64,000 bases of DNA from Pseudomonas sp. efr-133-TYG-5 (GCF_030209175.1 NZ_JARVSM010000001.1:2542001-2606000); one strand, 5' to 3'; positions 18,278-27,642 are shown, counted from the stretch's first letter. The notes: generated by a model not told the origin, from the sequence alone. Made by a program: numbers and translations.

Positions 18278-19273
18278 TTGAAACTCAGTGATATCGCGCG
18301 GTTGGCCGGAGTGTCCGTGACCACCGCCAGCTACGTCATCAACGGCAAGGCCGAACAGCAGCGCATCAGCAACGCGACCGTCGAGCGAGTGCGCGCGGTG
18401 GTCGACCTGCACGGCTTTACGCCCAATCCGCAGGCAGCCGGGCTGCGCAGCCGGCACACGCGGACCCTCGGCTTCATCCTGCCGGACCTGGAAAACCCCA
18501 GTTATGCGCGGATCGCCAAACTGCTCGAACAAGGCGCGCGGGCGCGTGGTTATCAACTGCTGATCGCCAGCTCCGACGATGCTCCGGACAGCGAACGGCA
18601 ATTGCTGCAATTGTTCCGCGCCCGCCGCTGCGACGCGCTGATCGTCGCCAGTTGCCTGCCGGCCGGCGATGACAGCTACCGCCAGTTGCAGGCCAAGGGC
18701 CTGCCGATCATCGCCATCGACCGGGTGATGGAACCCGAGCATTTCTGTTCGGTGATCAGCGACGACCGCGAGGCCAGCCTGCACCTGACCGAAAGCCTGC
18801 TCGAACCACAGCCACGGCAGATCGTGCTGCTCGGCGCCCGACCCGAACTGAGTATCAGCCAGGAGCGCGCCGCCGGCTTCAGGCAGGCGCTCGCCGGCTT
18901 CCAGGGCGAGGTGCTGATCGAGCACGCCGAGTCGTTCAGCCGCGAGTGCGGCAAGCAGTTGATGGAAGAACTCCTGCAACGCCTGGGGCATTTGCCCGAC
19001 GCCCTGGTGACGACGTCCTACGTGCTGCTGCAGGGCGTATTCGATGCGCTGCATGATTTTCCGCTGAAGTCGCGCCCGCTGCGCCTCGGTACATTCGGCG
19101 ACACCCAGTTGCTGGATTTCCTGCCGCTGCCGGTCAACGCCATGGCCCAGCAGCACCAGTTGATCGCCGACAAGGCCCTGGAACTGGCGCTGGCCGCCGT
19201 CGAGCAGGCCGATTATCAGCCGGGCGTACAGGCCATCCCGCGGACCTTCAAGCAGCGTATCTATCGGGACTGA
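18278..19273 (+). CDS. fruR: LacI-family fructose operon repressor FruR/Cra
   Basis: 331 residues from a TTG at 18278, chosen because AAGGA lies 8 bases upstream and the protein then begins LKLSDIARLAGVS (read as M), exactly as E. coli Cra begins. The N-terminal helix-turn-helix (DIARLAGVSVTTASYVINGK) and hinge helix (NPQAAGLRS) are followed by a periplasmic-binding-protein-like effector domain. It is divergent from fruBKA and expected to bind the operator at 18130-18141. The unusual TTG would limit repressor synthesis. tatD follows 3 bp downstream. Confidence 0.92.
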   Translation: MKLSDIARLAGVSVTTASYVINGKAEQQRISNATVERVRAVVDLHGFTPNPQAAGLRSRHTRTLGFILPDLENPSYARIAKLLEQGARARGYQLLIASSDDAPDSERQLLQLFRARRCDALIVASCLPAGDDSYRQLQAKGLPIIAIDRVMEPEHFCSVISDDREASLHLTESLLEPQPRQIVLLGARPELSISQERAAGFRQALAGFQGEVLIEHAESFSRECGKQLMEELLQRLGHLPDALVTTSYVLLQGVFDALHDFPLKSRPLRLGTFGDTQLLDFLPLPVNAMAQQHQLIADKALELALAAVEQADYQPGVQAIPRTFKQRIYRD

Positions 19274-19276
19274 GTC

Positions 19277-20053
19277 GTGGAACTGATCGACAGCCACACC
19301 CACCTAGATTTTCCCGACTTCGACGCCGATCGCCCGGCGTTGCTGGCCGAAAGCCGCGCCCTTGGGGTACGGCGGATGGTGGTGCTGGGGGTGCATGAGG
19401 GCAACTGGCAGCGCGTGTGGGACCTGGTACAAAGCGATGCCGACCTGTACGCAGCGTTCGGCCTGCACCCGGTCTACCTCGATCAGCACCGCCCGCAGGA
19501 TGTGCAGACCCTGGGCGACTGGCTGACACGCCTGCGCGGCCATCGGCAATTGTGCGCGGTCGGCGAGATCGGCCTCGACTACTTCATCGAAACCCTCGAC
19601 CGCGAGCGCCAGCAGGCGCTATTCGAGGCGCAGCTGCAACTGGCGGCGGACTTCCAGCTGCCCGCGTTGATCCACGTGCGCCGCAGCCATGCGGCGGTGA
19701 TCGCCACGCTCAAGCGTTTCAAGCTCCAGCGCGCCGGGATCATCCATGCCTTTGCCGGCAGTCGCGAGGAAGCGCGGGAATACATCAGGCTGGGGTTCAA
19801 GCTCGGCCTCGGCGGTGCGCCGACCTGGCCCCAGGCGTTGCGCATGCACCGCGTGCTGGCCGACCTGCCATTGACAGCAGTGGTGCTGGAAACCGATTCA
19901 CCGGACATGGCGCCCGCGATGTTCCCCGGCGAACGCAACAGCCCGGCACACTTGCCGGCGATCTGCACGGCCCTCGCCGGACTGATGGCGGTAACGCCAC
20001 AACAACTGGCGGCGGCGAGCACGGCCAACAGCTGCGCAGTGTTCGGCTGGTAA
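19277..20053 (+). CDS. TatD-family metal-dependent hydrolase
   Basis: 258 residues from a GTG 3 bp after the fruR stop, so it is co-transcribed. The amidohydrolase-fold metal ligands are visible: DSHTHLD near the start, a Glu in GEIGLDYF, His in IHVRRSH and HAFAGS, and Asp in LETDSPDMAP. The family acts as 3'-5' DNase/RNase or in D-aminoacyl-tRNA-like quality control; this branch is closest to YjjV. The functional link to fructose is not evident. Confidence 0.88.
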   Translation: MELIDSHTHLDFPDFDADRPALLAESRALGVRRMVVLGVHEGNWQRVWDLVQSDADLYAAFGLHPVYLDQHRPQDVQTLGDWLTRLRGHRQLCAVGEIGLDYFIETLDRERQQALFEAQLQLAADFQLPALIHVRRSHAAVIATLKRFKLQRAGIIHAFAGSREEAREYIRLGFKLGLGGAPTWPQALRMHRVLADLPLTAVVLETDSPDMAPAMFPGERNSPAHLPAICTALAGLMAVTPQQLAAASTANSCAVFGW

Positions 20054-20443
20054 TCAGTCCGCGTGCACGCGGGCGGCCTCCAGCACCAGCGTCAGATGCT
20101 GACGCCGCCGCACATGGTCGATCAGGGCAAAAAACCCGAACACCGCGATCAGGGAAAAATTCAACTGCTCAGTGACACTGATCAGCCCGATCCACTCCAT
20201 CACCAACGCCACCAGCAACGCGGTGCACAGCGTGACCATCGCACTGGCGCGCACCAGCGCCAGCGAATCGAGCGACTTGAAGCGTTTGATCTGCTGCGGG
20301 CAGCGCAGCTCCAAGGCTTTCTGGCAGTGGCTGCAGGTGAACGCTTCGTTGATCGCGATGGCGTTGAGTTGCCAGGGCTTGAGCAGCAGCGTGGCCTGAC
20401 AGTGGGCACAGCGGCCCTGGATTCCCAGGGTTGCGACAGACAT
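20054..20443 (-). CDS. Zinc-ribbon membrane protein of unknown function
   Basis: 129 residues. N-terminal zinc ribbon with two CxxC pairs (CAHC near residue 12 and CSHC near 37), a basic helix, then two hydrophobic segments at about residues 67-87 and 92-110, and a basic tail. The stop codon abuts the tatD stop in convergent orientation. Zinc ribbon plus two membrane segments suggests a membrane-anchored adaptor. I do not recognise the family. Confidence 0.75.
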   Translation of the reverse strand: MSVATLGIQGRCAHCQATLLLKPWQLNAIAINEAFTCSHCQKALELRCPQQIKRFKSLDSLALVRASAMVTLCTALLVALVMEWIGLISVTEQLNFSLIAVFGFFALIDHVRRRQHLTLVLEAARVHAD

Positions 20444-20581
20444 GAGCGGTCTCCTCCAAGCGATCGAGTGACAAGGATCTTGGTTGATTGAAGGCAGAAT
20501 TCCAGTCCGCGCAGGAAATAAGGACTTGGCTTACACAAGGCGGTAAAGAAGTACTACAAGCTGCGCAGATAAAGCCTGCGA

Positions 20582-20613
20582 GACCCGGGGAGCGGACGCA
20601 CGCCCCCCGGGTC
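20582..20613. terminator. GC-rich hairpin downstream of the chemoreceptor gene
   Basis: Arms gacccgggg (20582-20590) and ccccgggtc (20605-20613) pair perfectly. There is no clear T tract, so it is terminator-like by position only. Confidence 0.5.
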
Positions 20614-20627
20614 CCCTGGCGCCAACC

Positions 20628-22658
20628 TCAGACGCGGAACGCGCTGATCAGCTGCTTGAGCTCCACCACCTGCGCCGACAGGGCGCGGCTGGCATCTTCG
20701 GTCTGGTGCGCGCCCTGGGCGGTGCGCTCGCCGGCGCGATTGATCTCGACGATGTTCTGGTCGATGTCGTGGGCGACGGCGGTCTGCTGCTCCACGGCGG
20801 CGGCAATCTGCTGATTCTGGTCAACGATCATGCCGACGGCGCCGAGAATGTTTTCCAGGGCTTGCTGGACCTTTTCCGACTGCCCGACCGTACCGCTGGC
20901 CATCTGATGACTGACGCCCATGGCCTTCACCGCCGCGCCGACGCCGCCCTGCAGCCTGGCGATCATCTGTTCGATTTCTTCGGTCGATTGCTGGGTGCGC
21001 TTGGCGAGGGTGCGCACTTCGTCCGCCACCACGGCAAAACCGCGCCCCTGTTCACCGGCCCGTGCCGCTTCGATCGCCGCGTTGAGCGCCAGCAGGTTGG
21101 TCTGCTCGGCGATGCTCTTGATCACTTCCAGCACGCGACTGATCGCCTGGCTGTCACTGGCCAGCTGATTGATGACCAGCACCGACTGATCGATCTCGCC
21201 GGCCAGCGCCGCGATACTGCCCTGCTGCGACTCGACCAGGCCACGCCCGCTGATGGTTTCGTCATTCACGCTGTGCGCGCTGCTGACCGCCGCTGCCGCA
21301 CTGCGCGCGACCTCCAGCGACGTTGCCGACATCTGGTTCATCGCCGTCGCCACCTGTTCGATCTGCGTACGCTGCCCGGCGACCGCCTGATTGCTCTGCG
21401 CCGAGACGCTTTCCACCTGCCCGGCCTGACGCTCGACCTCGCTGACGGTGTCGCCGACGCGCTCGATCAGGTCGTGGATTTTGCGCACGGTGCCGTTGAA
21501 CACCTCGCCCAACTCGCCAAGCTCATCGCGACTTTGCGCGACGAAGTTGACCGTCATGTCACCCGCCGCGACCTTGTCCATCATCGCGCCGAGGCGCTTG
21601 AGGGTGGTGCGGGTCGAGGCGTAGAAGCCGCCATACAGGTAGAAAATCAGCACGAACACCACCGTCAGCGCCACCGCCTGCAGGATCATGTGCGTGCGGT
21701 TCTGGGTCAGACGTTGCTGCAATTGGTTGTCGAGAAACTGCAACGTGGCGTCGTTGAGCTGGTAGGTCTTGTCCATCAGGCCGGTCATCTGGTCATAGAA
21801 CGCCTGCCACGGCGCCTCCAGCGTTTCGGCCATCACCACCTGCGCCTCGATCAATTCGCTGGCCTGCTTCAGCGAAGCCTTGCTGGCGTCGGCCGGCGCG
21901 CTGAGCGATTGCCGCGCCGCGGCACTCAACTCGAGGGCATCGTGCAGTTTCAGCGCGTATTCGGCCTGCAGTTTTTCGATCTGGCCGAGCAACTCGTCGA
22001 AACGGGTGCTGGAGGAACTGTTGAGAAACCCCTGCCCCAGCGAGTACGAACCCATGGCCCGGCCTTCCCCGAGGGCCTGGGTGACCACCGGGGTGATGCT
22101 GGTGATCAATTCGCTGAGCTGGCGCATGTCGCCCTGGTTGTCGCGGCTCAGGCCGGCCTGGCTGACGATGATCTGGCTGAAGATCTGCGCGTTGCCCAGC
22201 AGTTTGCCGATCAGCGCACTTTTGCTTTGCAGGGAGTTCTCCGCTTGCTGGGTCTGGAAGGCTGCGATCATCTCGTCGCGCTTGCCGTCGAACACCTTGA
22301 TCTGCTCCGGGTCGTCGGTCATCGCCGTCAATCCTTGCAGACGCGCCAGCACGCTCTGCTCGAGGCTGCCGATACTGGCTTCGACATTGCCGGCCTTGCC
22401 GGACTGGCCGAGGGTGACGTTGATCTGCACCAGATTGTTCAGGGTTTCCAGATCGCGGCGCAGCGTCAGGCTGCTGCCCAGCAGATCGAGGCTCTGCAGT
22501 TCGATCCGGGTGGCCTGGAATTCGCGGTAGGAATCGCGCACCAGATAGAAATTGGTCACCAGCATCGGCACCAGGAACAGCACGCTGATCAGACTGAACT
22601 TCATGCCGAAGCTCAGGCGGTTCATCAGCGAGACGGCGGGATAGAGCAAGCTCTTCAC
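20628..22658 (-). CDS. Methyl-accepting chemotaxis protein
   Basis: 676 residues from a GTG at 22658 (GGAG about 8 bases upstream); the frame extends further but without a ribosome site. Membrane segments at about 20-40 and 315-335 enclose a roughly 270-residue, almost wholly helical periplasmic domain. A HAMP linker and the cytoplasmic signalling domain follow, including the conserved hairpin tip (EQTNLLALNAAIEAARAGEQ). It senses an unknown periplasmic ligand and signals through CheA/CheW. Its place next to ampE matches P. aeruginosa PA4520. No PilZ or PAS domain is seen. Confidence 0.93.
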   Translation of the reverse strand: MKSLLYPAVSLMNRLSFGMKFSLISVLFLVPMLVTNFYLVRDSYREFQATRIELQSLDLLGSSLTLRRDLETLNNLVQINVTLGQSGKAGNVEASIGSLEQSVLARLQGLTAMTDDPEQIKVFDGKRDEMIAAFQTQQAENSLQSKSALIGKLLGNAQIFSQIIVSQAGLSRDNQGDMRQLSELITSITPVVTQALGEGRAMGSYSLGQGFLNSSSSTRFDELLGQIEKLQAEYALKLHDALELSAAARQSLSAPADASKASLKQASELIEAQVVMAETLEAPWQAFYDQMTGLMDKTYQLNDATLQFLDNQLQQRLTQNRTHMILQAVALTVVFVLIFYLYGGFYASTRTTLKRLGAMMDKVAAGDMTVNFVAQSRDELGELGEVFNGTVRKIHDLIERVGDTVSEVERQAGQVESVSAQSNQAVAGQRTQIEQVATAMNQMSATSLEVARSAAAAVSSAHSVNDETISGRGLVESQQGSIAALAGEIDQSVLVINQLASDSQAISRVLEVIKSIAEQTNLLALNAAIEAARAGEQGRGFAVVADEVRTLAKRTQQSTEEIEQMIARLQGGVGAAVKAMGVSHQMASGTVGQSEKVQQALENILGAVGMIVDQNQQIAAAVEQQTAVAHDIDQNIVEINRAGERTAQGAHQTEDASRALSAQVVELKQLISAFRV

Positions 22659-22792
22659 TGGAAGTCTCCCTTGGTTTTTCTTGTTTTTATTTGGCAGGCG
22701 CGAGCGACAGCAGATAGCCACTATCCGGCGCCATCTCTGTATAGCTCAAATCGCAGGGAGGTTTTGTAACTTAAGGTTAACGGGGAAAAAGA

Positions 22793-22856
22793 TCGCCGCC
22801 GGTGGCAGCGCCTACGGGAACCACGATCCCGCTACAGGCGCTGCCGAAGGCGGCGA
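22793..22856. repeat. REP-like imperfect palindrome
   Basis: Left arm 22793-22813 and right arm 22836-22856 pair with three mismatches around an inner gggaa...tccc stem. The aggcgctgccgaaggcggcg core is a third REP-like type in this window. It lies between ampE and the chemoreceptor promoter. Confidence 0.7.
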
Positions 22857-22877
22857 GGTTGTGCTCGACAAACTGAA

Positions 22878-23714
22878 TCAGTGCACCAGCACGGTCCACA
22901 AGGCGAATCCGGCATACCACAGCACCGCGGCGCGCAGCAGCAGCTCCCACAGGCAATCGAGGGTGTTGATGCCTTCCGGACCGACCGCCGCCGGCGGAAT
23001 TTCCCCGGCGGCCAGACCGACCTTGTTGATCAGTTGTGCTGCGCTGATGTTCCAGTTGAGCAGCTCGTGGAGCATCACCCGGCTCACCGCAACGAAGTTG
23101 CCGACCAGCGCCAGGCTGGCCGCCAGCAGGCGCACCGGCACCCAGTCGAAGGCGTGGCGCAATTGCCCGGCCCGCTCAGCCACGGCCGGGTTCTGCGCGT
23201 GTTCCTCGGCCAGCGCCAGCAAGCGATAGCTCAGCGCCGCGACCGGGCCCAGCAGGAAATACCAGAAAATCACCGCAAAGAAGCTCTGGTAGGCCTGCCA
23301 CAGCAGATGGCCCTGCACCTGTTCGAGCAGTTGCTCGCCGCTGTCGGCGCAGATGTCCAGGTCCCGCTTGGCTACGTGCGCGGCGGCTTGCAGGTCTTCG
23401 CGGCGCCAGGCGTCGCGGAACGGCCCGAGGCCACCGAGCAGATCGCCACGGCCGAGACTGTAAATCACCACCAGCAGATGCACCGGCAACGCCAGCAGGC
23501 CATAGGCCACCGGTTCCAGCACCAACAGCAGCAAGCCGAGCAACGCCACCGGCAGCAACACCAGAACCGTCAGCACCAGCCACGGCTGTGTGGCCAGACG
23601 CCCGCTTTCAAGCTTGTGCAGTTCGCCAATCCATCCGCCATCGCGTTGAACCCGATGGCGCAGGGCCGAAAACTTCTCGATCCACAGCGCCAGCAGTAAC
23701 ACCAGAAAACTCAT
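22878..23714 (-). CDS. ampE: AmpE inner-membrane protein
   Basis: 278 residues with an N-terminal membrane segment (from MSFLVLLLALW), two more at about 45-85 and further hydrophobic stretches near 150-170 and 260-275. AmpE is a regulatory-signalling/CobD-CbiB-like membrane protein linked to ampD in gamma-proteobacteria. Its start overlaps the ampD stop as ATGA. No ampR or ampC is in the window. Confidence 0.9.
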   Translation of the reverse strand: MSFLVLLLALWIEKFSALRHRVQRDGGWIGELHKLESGRLATQPWLVLTVLVLLPVALLGLLLLVLEPVAYGLLALPVHLLVVIYSLGRGDLLGGLGPFRDAWRREDLQAAAHVAKRDLDICADSGEQLLEQVQGHLLWQAYQSFFAVIFWYFLLGPVAALSYRLLALAEEHAQNPAVAERAGQLRHAFDWVPVRLLAASLALVGNFVAVSRVMLHELLNWNISAAQLINKVGLAAGEIPPAAVGPEGINTLDCLWELLLRAAVLWYAGFALWTVLVH

Positions 23715-24271
23715 TGTCCTTCCTCTTGTGCCAGGGCCGCGCGATAGCGTGCCCAGTCGAATGCCGGCCCGGGATCGGTCTTGCGCCCGGGCGCAATGTC
23801 GCTGTGACCGCAGATGCGCTCGCCGGTGATGGCCGGAAACGTCGCCTGCAACTGGCGGGTCAGCGCGATCAGCGCCCGGTACTGCGCATCGGTGAACGGC
23901 AGATCATCGGTGCCCTCGAGCTCGATGCCCACGGAAAAATCGTTACAGGTTTCGCGCCCCTCGAAACTCGAGACGCCGGCATGCCACGCACGCTCAAGAC
24001 AGGAGACAAACTGGGTGACCTTGCCGTCACGTTCGATCAGAAAATGCGCCGACACGCGCAGGTCGGCGATCCCGGCAAAGTAAGGATGCTCGGTGACATC
24101 CAGACGATTCTGGAAAAATTCCTGCACCTTGCCGGTGGCGAACTGCGCCGGCGGCAGGCTGATGTTGTGGATCACCAACAGGGAGATTTCGCCCGCCGGG
24201 CGCTCATTGAAGTTGGGCGACGGGCAGACCTGCACCCCCTGACACCACCCGCTAGCGGGATCCAACTGCAT
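23711..24271 (-). CDS. ampD: 1,6-anhydro-N-acetylmuramyl-L-alanine amidase AmpD
   Basis: 186 residues from the ATG at 24271, matching the cytosolic AmpD length. Zinc ligands H35 (VIHN), H156 (GHSD) and D166 (KTDPG) and the catalytic E118 (GIELEG) are all present. It removes the stem peptide from anhydro-muropeptides in peptidoglycan recycling, which lowers the inducer for AmpR-controlled beta-lactamase. First gene of ampD-ampE. Confidence 0.95.
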   Translation of the reverse strand: MQLDPASGWCQGVQVCPSPNFNERPAGEISLLVIHNISLPPAQFATGKVQEFFQNRLDVTEHPYFAGIADLRVSAHFLIERDGKVTQFVSCLERAWHAGVSSFEGRETCNDFSVGIELEGTDDLPFTDAQYRALIALTRQLQATFPAITGERICGHSDIAPGRKTDPGPAFDWARYRAALAQEEGQ

Positions 24272-24335
24272 ACCGATTCCTTCAACGCCGACTGTGTTGG
24301 CGCCCAGTATGCCGCGATCGGCCCCCGGCGCGCGA

Positions 24336-26495
24336 TCACTTGCCGCGATTGAGTCGCCGCAGATTGCCCAGCACCGACTCCAGGGCGCGGTCGAACAGCA
24401 ACGTGTCGTCCAGCGCCCGCGCCGCGCCACGGCGAAACGCCAGCGCCAGGCTGGTGCGGCTGTGCTCCAGTACTTTCATCCCGGTGCGATCGACAAACAC
24501 GTACTTGCCGGTGGCCTCGATGATGGCCGCCAGTTTGCAGCGCAAGGTATGTTCTTCGTCTTCCTCAAAAGCGACCCAGCTGCCGAGACGCAGTTGCTCG
24601 ACCTGGCGCAGGCCGGCGTCATCATGGGGCAGGCGCACCGCCGCTGGCGGCGTACCTTCGTCGGCCAGGCGCAGGACGATCTGCTGCGACACCTCGACCA
24701 TCGCCGGCGGCTCGGCGCCTTCGGCGTTTTCCAGGAGACGCACATGCAGGGTTTCCAGCTCGCTGAAAAATTCGCTGGTGGCAAACGGATCGAACGCCGA
24801 ACTGCTCAAGCCGTCGCGCAGCGATTTCAGCAGGCCCGGCACCAGCGCGAGCAGGCGCAGGCTGGCTTGCGGATCGTCGTGGCGCTGCACGCTCCAGATC
24901 AGTTGCTGCATGGTCTGCACGTCGGCCTGCCATTCGGCGCACTGATCGCCGTGCTTGAGGCAGGTCAGCAGCAAGACCTTGCTCCAGGCGTCCTGGACGA
25001 ATGTCAGCACCGCTGGCGGCAGCACTTTGCCCAGCAGCGCCTGATTCAGCACCTGTTCGACACGCTGGCGAGCCAGCTCGGTCTTCGCCCGGCCTTCCTC
25101 GGCGTCGCGCAGACGCTGTTCGAGCAATTCGCTGCGGCGCCGCTCGTCACTGGTGAAGGCAAGGAAATCCGCCAGCAACTCGGAGAAGATCGCCGGGTCA
25201 TCGACGAAATCGGTCAGCAGGCGCTGCACCACCTGTTCGATGCGCAGGTACAGGCTGTCGCGCCCATCGCCGTCGCAATCGCCCCAACCCAGCGCGGCAT
25301 CGGCGATTTCGTTGAGCAGGCGTCGTGCCGGGTGGCTGCTGCGGCTGAAGAAACTCTTGTCGAGCACGGCGACCTTGAGCATCGGAATCTGCAGGCGCGC
25401 GATCAGGGTCTTGAGCGAGTCCGGCAGGTTGCGGTCGTCGAGGATGCATTCGAAGACCATGGCGATCAGATTGATCACGTCCTCGTCGGCGCCGCCGACC
25501 ACCCGTGACTTGCCGCTTTTCACGCTGACCCGGGTCAGCAACTGCTCGAGCTGATTGCGCAGATCGAAGTCGTCCGGCGCAGCACTGAGCGCTGGCACGT
25601 ACTGCTGCAAGTGCGAGAGCAGGCGCAACAGGTCACGGGTGGTAATCGGCTGTGCGGCTACGCTGGGCTCCAGGGTCGGCGCGACACTGCCGCGTACGTG
25701 CTGCAGCAATTCCTGAACCCCTTCGTCGGTCTGCGAATGCTCGCTGGCATTTGCCTCATCACGCACGCTGGCGGCCGCCTGGTCGCTGGCCCGGCGCGCC
25801 GGTGGCGGCTTCAGGTCGGGCAACACGCCGGTGGCGCTGAGCAGTTGATTGGCTTCGGCGTAGAGCCGATCGGTATTGGCCAGCACATAGCGCTCGAACA
25901 GTTTGAGCAGGATCAGCTTGACCTTGATCTCCACCCCGAGATTACGCCCGGCCTGCAGGAAGAATTCGCAGAGCAGCGCCGGCCCCAGCGGGTTGTGCTG
26001 GTCGTCGAAGCTTTCCCCCAGCAGCGCGTTGAGCCGTGCGGTCAACTGATCGAGGGCGAAACCGTCACGCTTGAGGACCCGCCCGACCATGGTCTCGATG
26101 GCGACGCTGCGCTCCATGTCGTCGGTGCGCGGCGCCGTGTCCTCGTACACCAATGGATGCGGCAACGTGTTCTGCGTGGGGTCGTATTGGGTGAGGCCGA
26201 CAAAGGCTTCGAAGAATTGCTCGAGAAAGCCGCGCTCGATGTTCTTGCGCTTGAGGCGCAGGTCGCGCATGGCTTCGAAAAAGATGTTCTGCTCGACGTC
26301 GTTGCGTGCCCGGTCGGCCATTTCGAACAGGGTGTCGTCGGCGTTATCGAACAGTTCCTGCAAACCGTGGCGCAACTGCTGCGCGGCCTTGTCGCGAACC
26401 TGAAGCAGAATCACAGGCAGGCGGGCGAGCGGCGAATGAGTCGCCTGATCGGTAGTGGCCTTGCGCAAAGGCACTACATTCCCGTCGTTGTGCAT
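24336..26495 (-). CDS. DUF1631 family protein
   Basis: 719 residues from the ATG at 26495 (AGGAGG upstream). Largely helical and acidic, with a charged coiled-coil-like stretch around residues 450-480 and a C-terminal domain about residues 600-690 with LGSWVAFEEDEEH and KYVFVDRTG, which has the look of the PilZ-like tail described for this family. No signal peptide or membrane segment. It is orthologous by position to P. aeruginosa PA4523. The family has no defined molecular role that I can state with confidence; cyclic-di-GMP binding is possible but the RxxxR-D/NxSxxG motif is not seen. Confidence 0.8.
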   Translation of the reverse strand: MHNDGNVVPLRKATTDQATHSPLARLPVILLQVRDKAAQQLRHGLQELFDNADDTLFEMADRARNDVEQNIFFEAMRDLRLKRKNIERGFLEQFFEAFVGLTQYDPTQNTLPHPLVYEDTAPRTDDMERSVAIETMVGRVLKRDGFALDQLTARLNALLGESFDDQHNPLGPALLCEFFLQAGRNLGVEIKVKLILLKLFERYVLANTDRLYAEANQLLSATGVLPDLKPPPARRASDQAAASVRDEANASEHSQTDEGVQELLQHVRGSVAPTLEPSVAAQPITTRDLLRLLSHLQQYVPALSAAPDDFDLRNQLEQLLTRVSVKSGKSRVVGGADEDVINLIAMVFECILDDRNLPDSLKTLIARLQIPMLKVAVLDKSFFSRSSHPARRLLNEIADAALGWGDCDGDGRDSLYLRIEQVVQRLLTDFVDDPAIFSELLADFLAFTSDERRRSELLEQRLRDAEEGRAKTELARQRVEQVLNQALLGKVLPPAVLTFVQDAWSKVLLLTCLKHGDQCAEWQADVQTMQQLIWSVQRHDDPQASLRLLALVPGLLKSLRDGLSSSAFDPFATSEFFSELETLHVRLLENAEGAEPPAMVEVSQQIVLRLADEGTPPAAVRLPHDDAGLRQVEQLRLGSWVAFEEDEEHTLRCKLAAIIEATGKYVFVDRTGMKVLEHSRTSLALAFRRGAARALDDTLLFDRALESVLGNLRRLNRGK

Positions 26496-26736
26496 CCAAG
26501 CCTCCTGAAACGGTGATTCTTCTGGGGGGCCGCGAGGGCAGGTTCCGTGGGTCGGCACGGCAGGAGACGTCAAAGCTATGACGTCAAATGCAAGGCGGAT
26601 TATCTTGCAAAAGATGTCCGCGGCGCCAGAGGCGTCAGGGTTTCCCCTATGCCCGGACACCCTGCAGTGACCACAACCGAACGGCTTTTACTCACAGGAA
26701 TTCGACCGGATGCAGTTTGGCAGACGCGTTCTCGCC

Positions 26737-26766
26737 TTGGGTTGCCCGCTGCCATGCCCCTATAAT
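26737..26766 (+). promoter_or_regulatory. Sigma-70 promoter of nadC
   Basis: A perfect TATAAT at 26761-26766 with TTGGGT at 26737-26742, 18 bp apart, ends 27 bp before the nadC start. Confidence 0.75.
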
Positions 26767-26793
26767 CGGGCCACTTTGTTTGTGGAGCCCGTT

Positions 26794-27642
26794 ATGCCGA
26801 ATCTACGTCTCGCCGATTTGACCGCCGAAATCGAAGCCAACGTGCGCCGTGCGTTGCTCGAAGACGTCGGCAGCGGCGACATCACTGCGCAACTGATCCC
26901 GGCCGAACGCCTGGCCAAAGCCACCATCATTACCCGCGATGCCGCCGTCATCAGTGGCACGGCGTGGGTCGACACGGTGTTTCGCCAACTCGATCCGCGG
27001 GTCGCGGTCCATTGGCAGGTGCGCGATGGTGAGCGGGTCAGCCCCAATCAGCCGCTGTTTCACCTGGAAGGCCCGGCCCGCTCGCTGCTCACCGGTGAAC
27101 GCAGCGCGCTGAACTTCCTGCAGTTGCTGTCCGGCGTGGCGACGCGCGCGCAGTACCTGGCCGACTTCGTCGCCGAAACCCAGGTCAAGCTGCTCGACAC
27201 CCGCAAGACCCTGCCGGGCCTGCGTCTGGCGCAGAAGTACGCCGTCACCTGCGGCGGCTGCCACAACCACCGCATCGGCCTCTACGATGCCTTCCTGATC
27301 AAGGAAAACCACATCGCGGCCAGTGGCGGCATCGCCCAGGCCATCGCCGCCGCGCACAAGATCGCCCCGGGCAAGCCGGTGGAAATCGAAGTGGAAAGCC
27401 TGGATGAGCTCAAGGAAGCGCTGGCGGCCGGTGCCGACATCATCATGCTCGACGAACTGAGCCTGGACGACATGCGCGAAGCGGTGCGCCTGAACGGCGG
27501 CAAGGCAAAACTGGAGGCCAGCGGTGGCATCAACGAAAGCACGTTGCTGCCCATCGCCCAGACCGGGGTGGACTACATCTCGATTGGCGCCATGACCAAG
27601 GATGTGAAAGCGGTGGACCTGTCGATGCGCCTGAGCATCTGA
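26794..27642 (+). CDS. nadC: Nicotinate-nucleotide pyrophosphorylase (carboxylating)
   Basis: 282 residues from the ATG at 26794 (GGAG upstream). It converts quinolinate and PRPP to nicotinate mononucleotide in de novo NAD synthesis. Seen: [11 protein letters not shown] near the N terminus, the substrate-binding [26 protein letters not shown] and EVE/DELS motifs of the barrel, and GGI-N...G-DYISIGA at the C terminus. The longer upstream frame lacks a ribosome site. Confidence 0.96.
   Translation: MPNLRLADLTAEIEANVRRALLEDVGSGDITAQLIPAERLAKATIITRDAAVISGTAWVDTVFRQLDPRVAVHWQVRDGERVSPNQPLFHLEGPARSLLTGERSALNFLQLLSGVATRAQYLADFVAETQVKLLDTRKTLPGLRLAQKYAVTCGGCHNHRIGLYDAFLIKENHIAASGGIAQAIAAAHKIAPGKPVEIEVESLDELKEALAAGADIIMLDELSLDDMREAVRLNGGKAKLEASGGINESTLLPIAQTGVDYISIGAMTKDVKAVDLSMRLSI

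Noticed and set aside
20706..22769. 687-residue ORF antisense to the chemoreceptor
   Set aside because: Composition is the mirror of the receptor's Ala/Gln/Leu codons.
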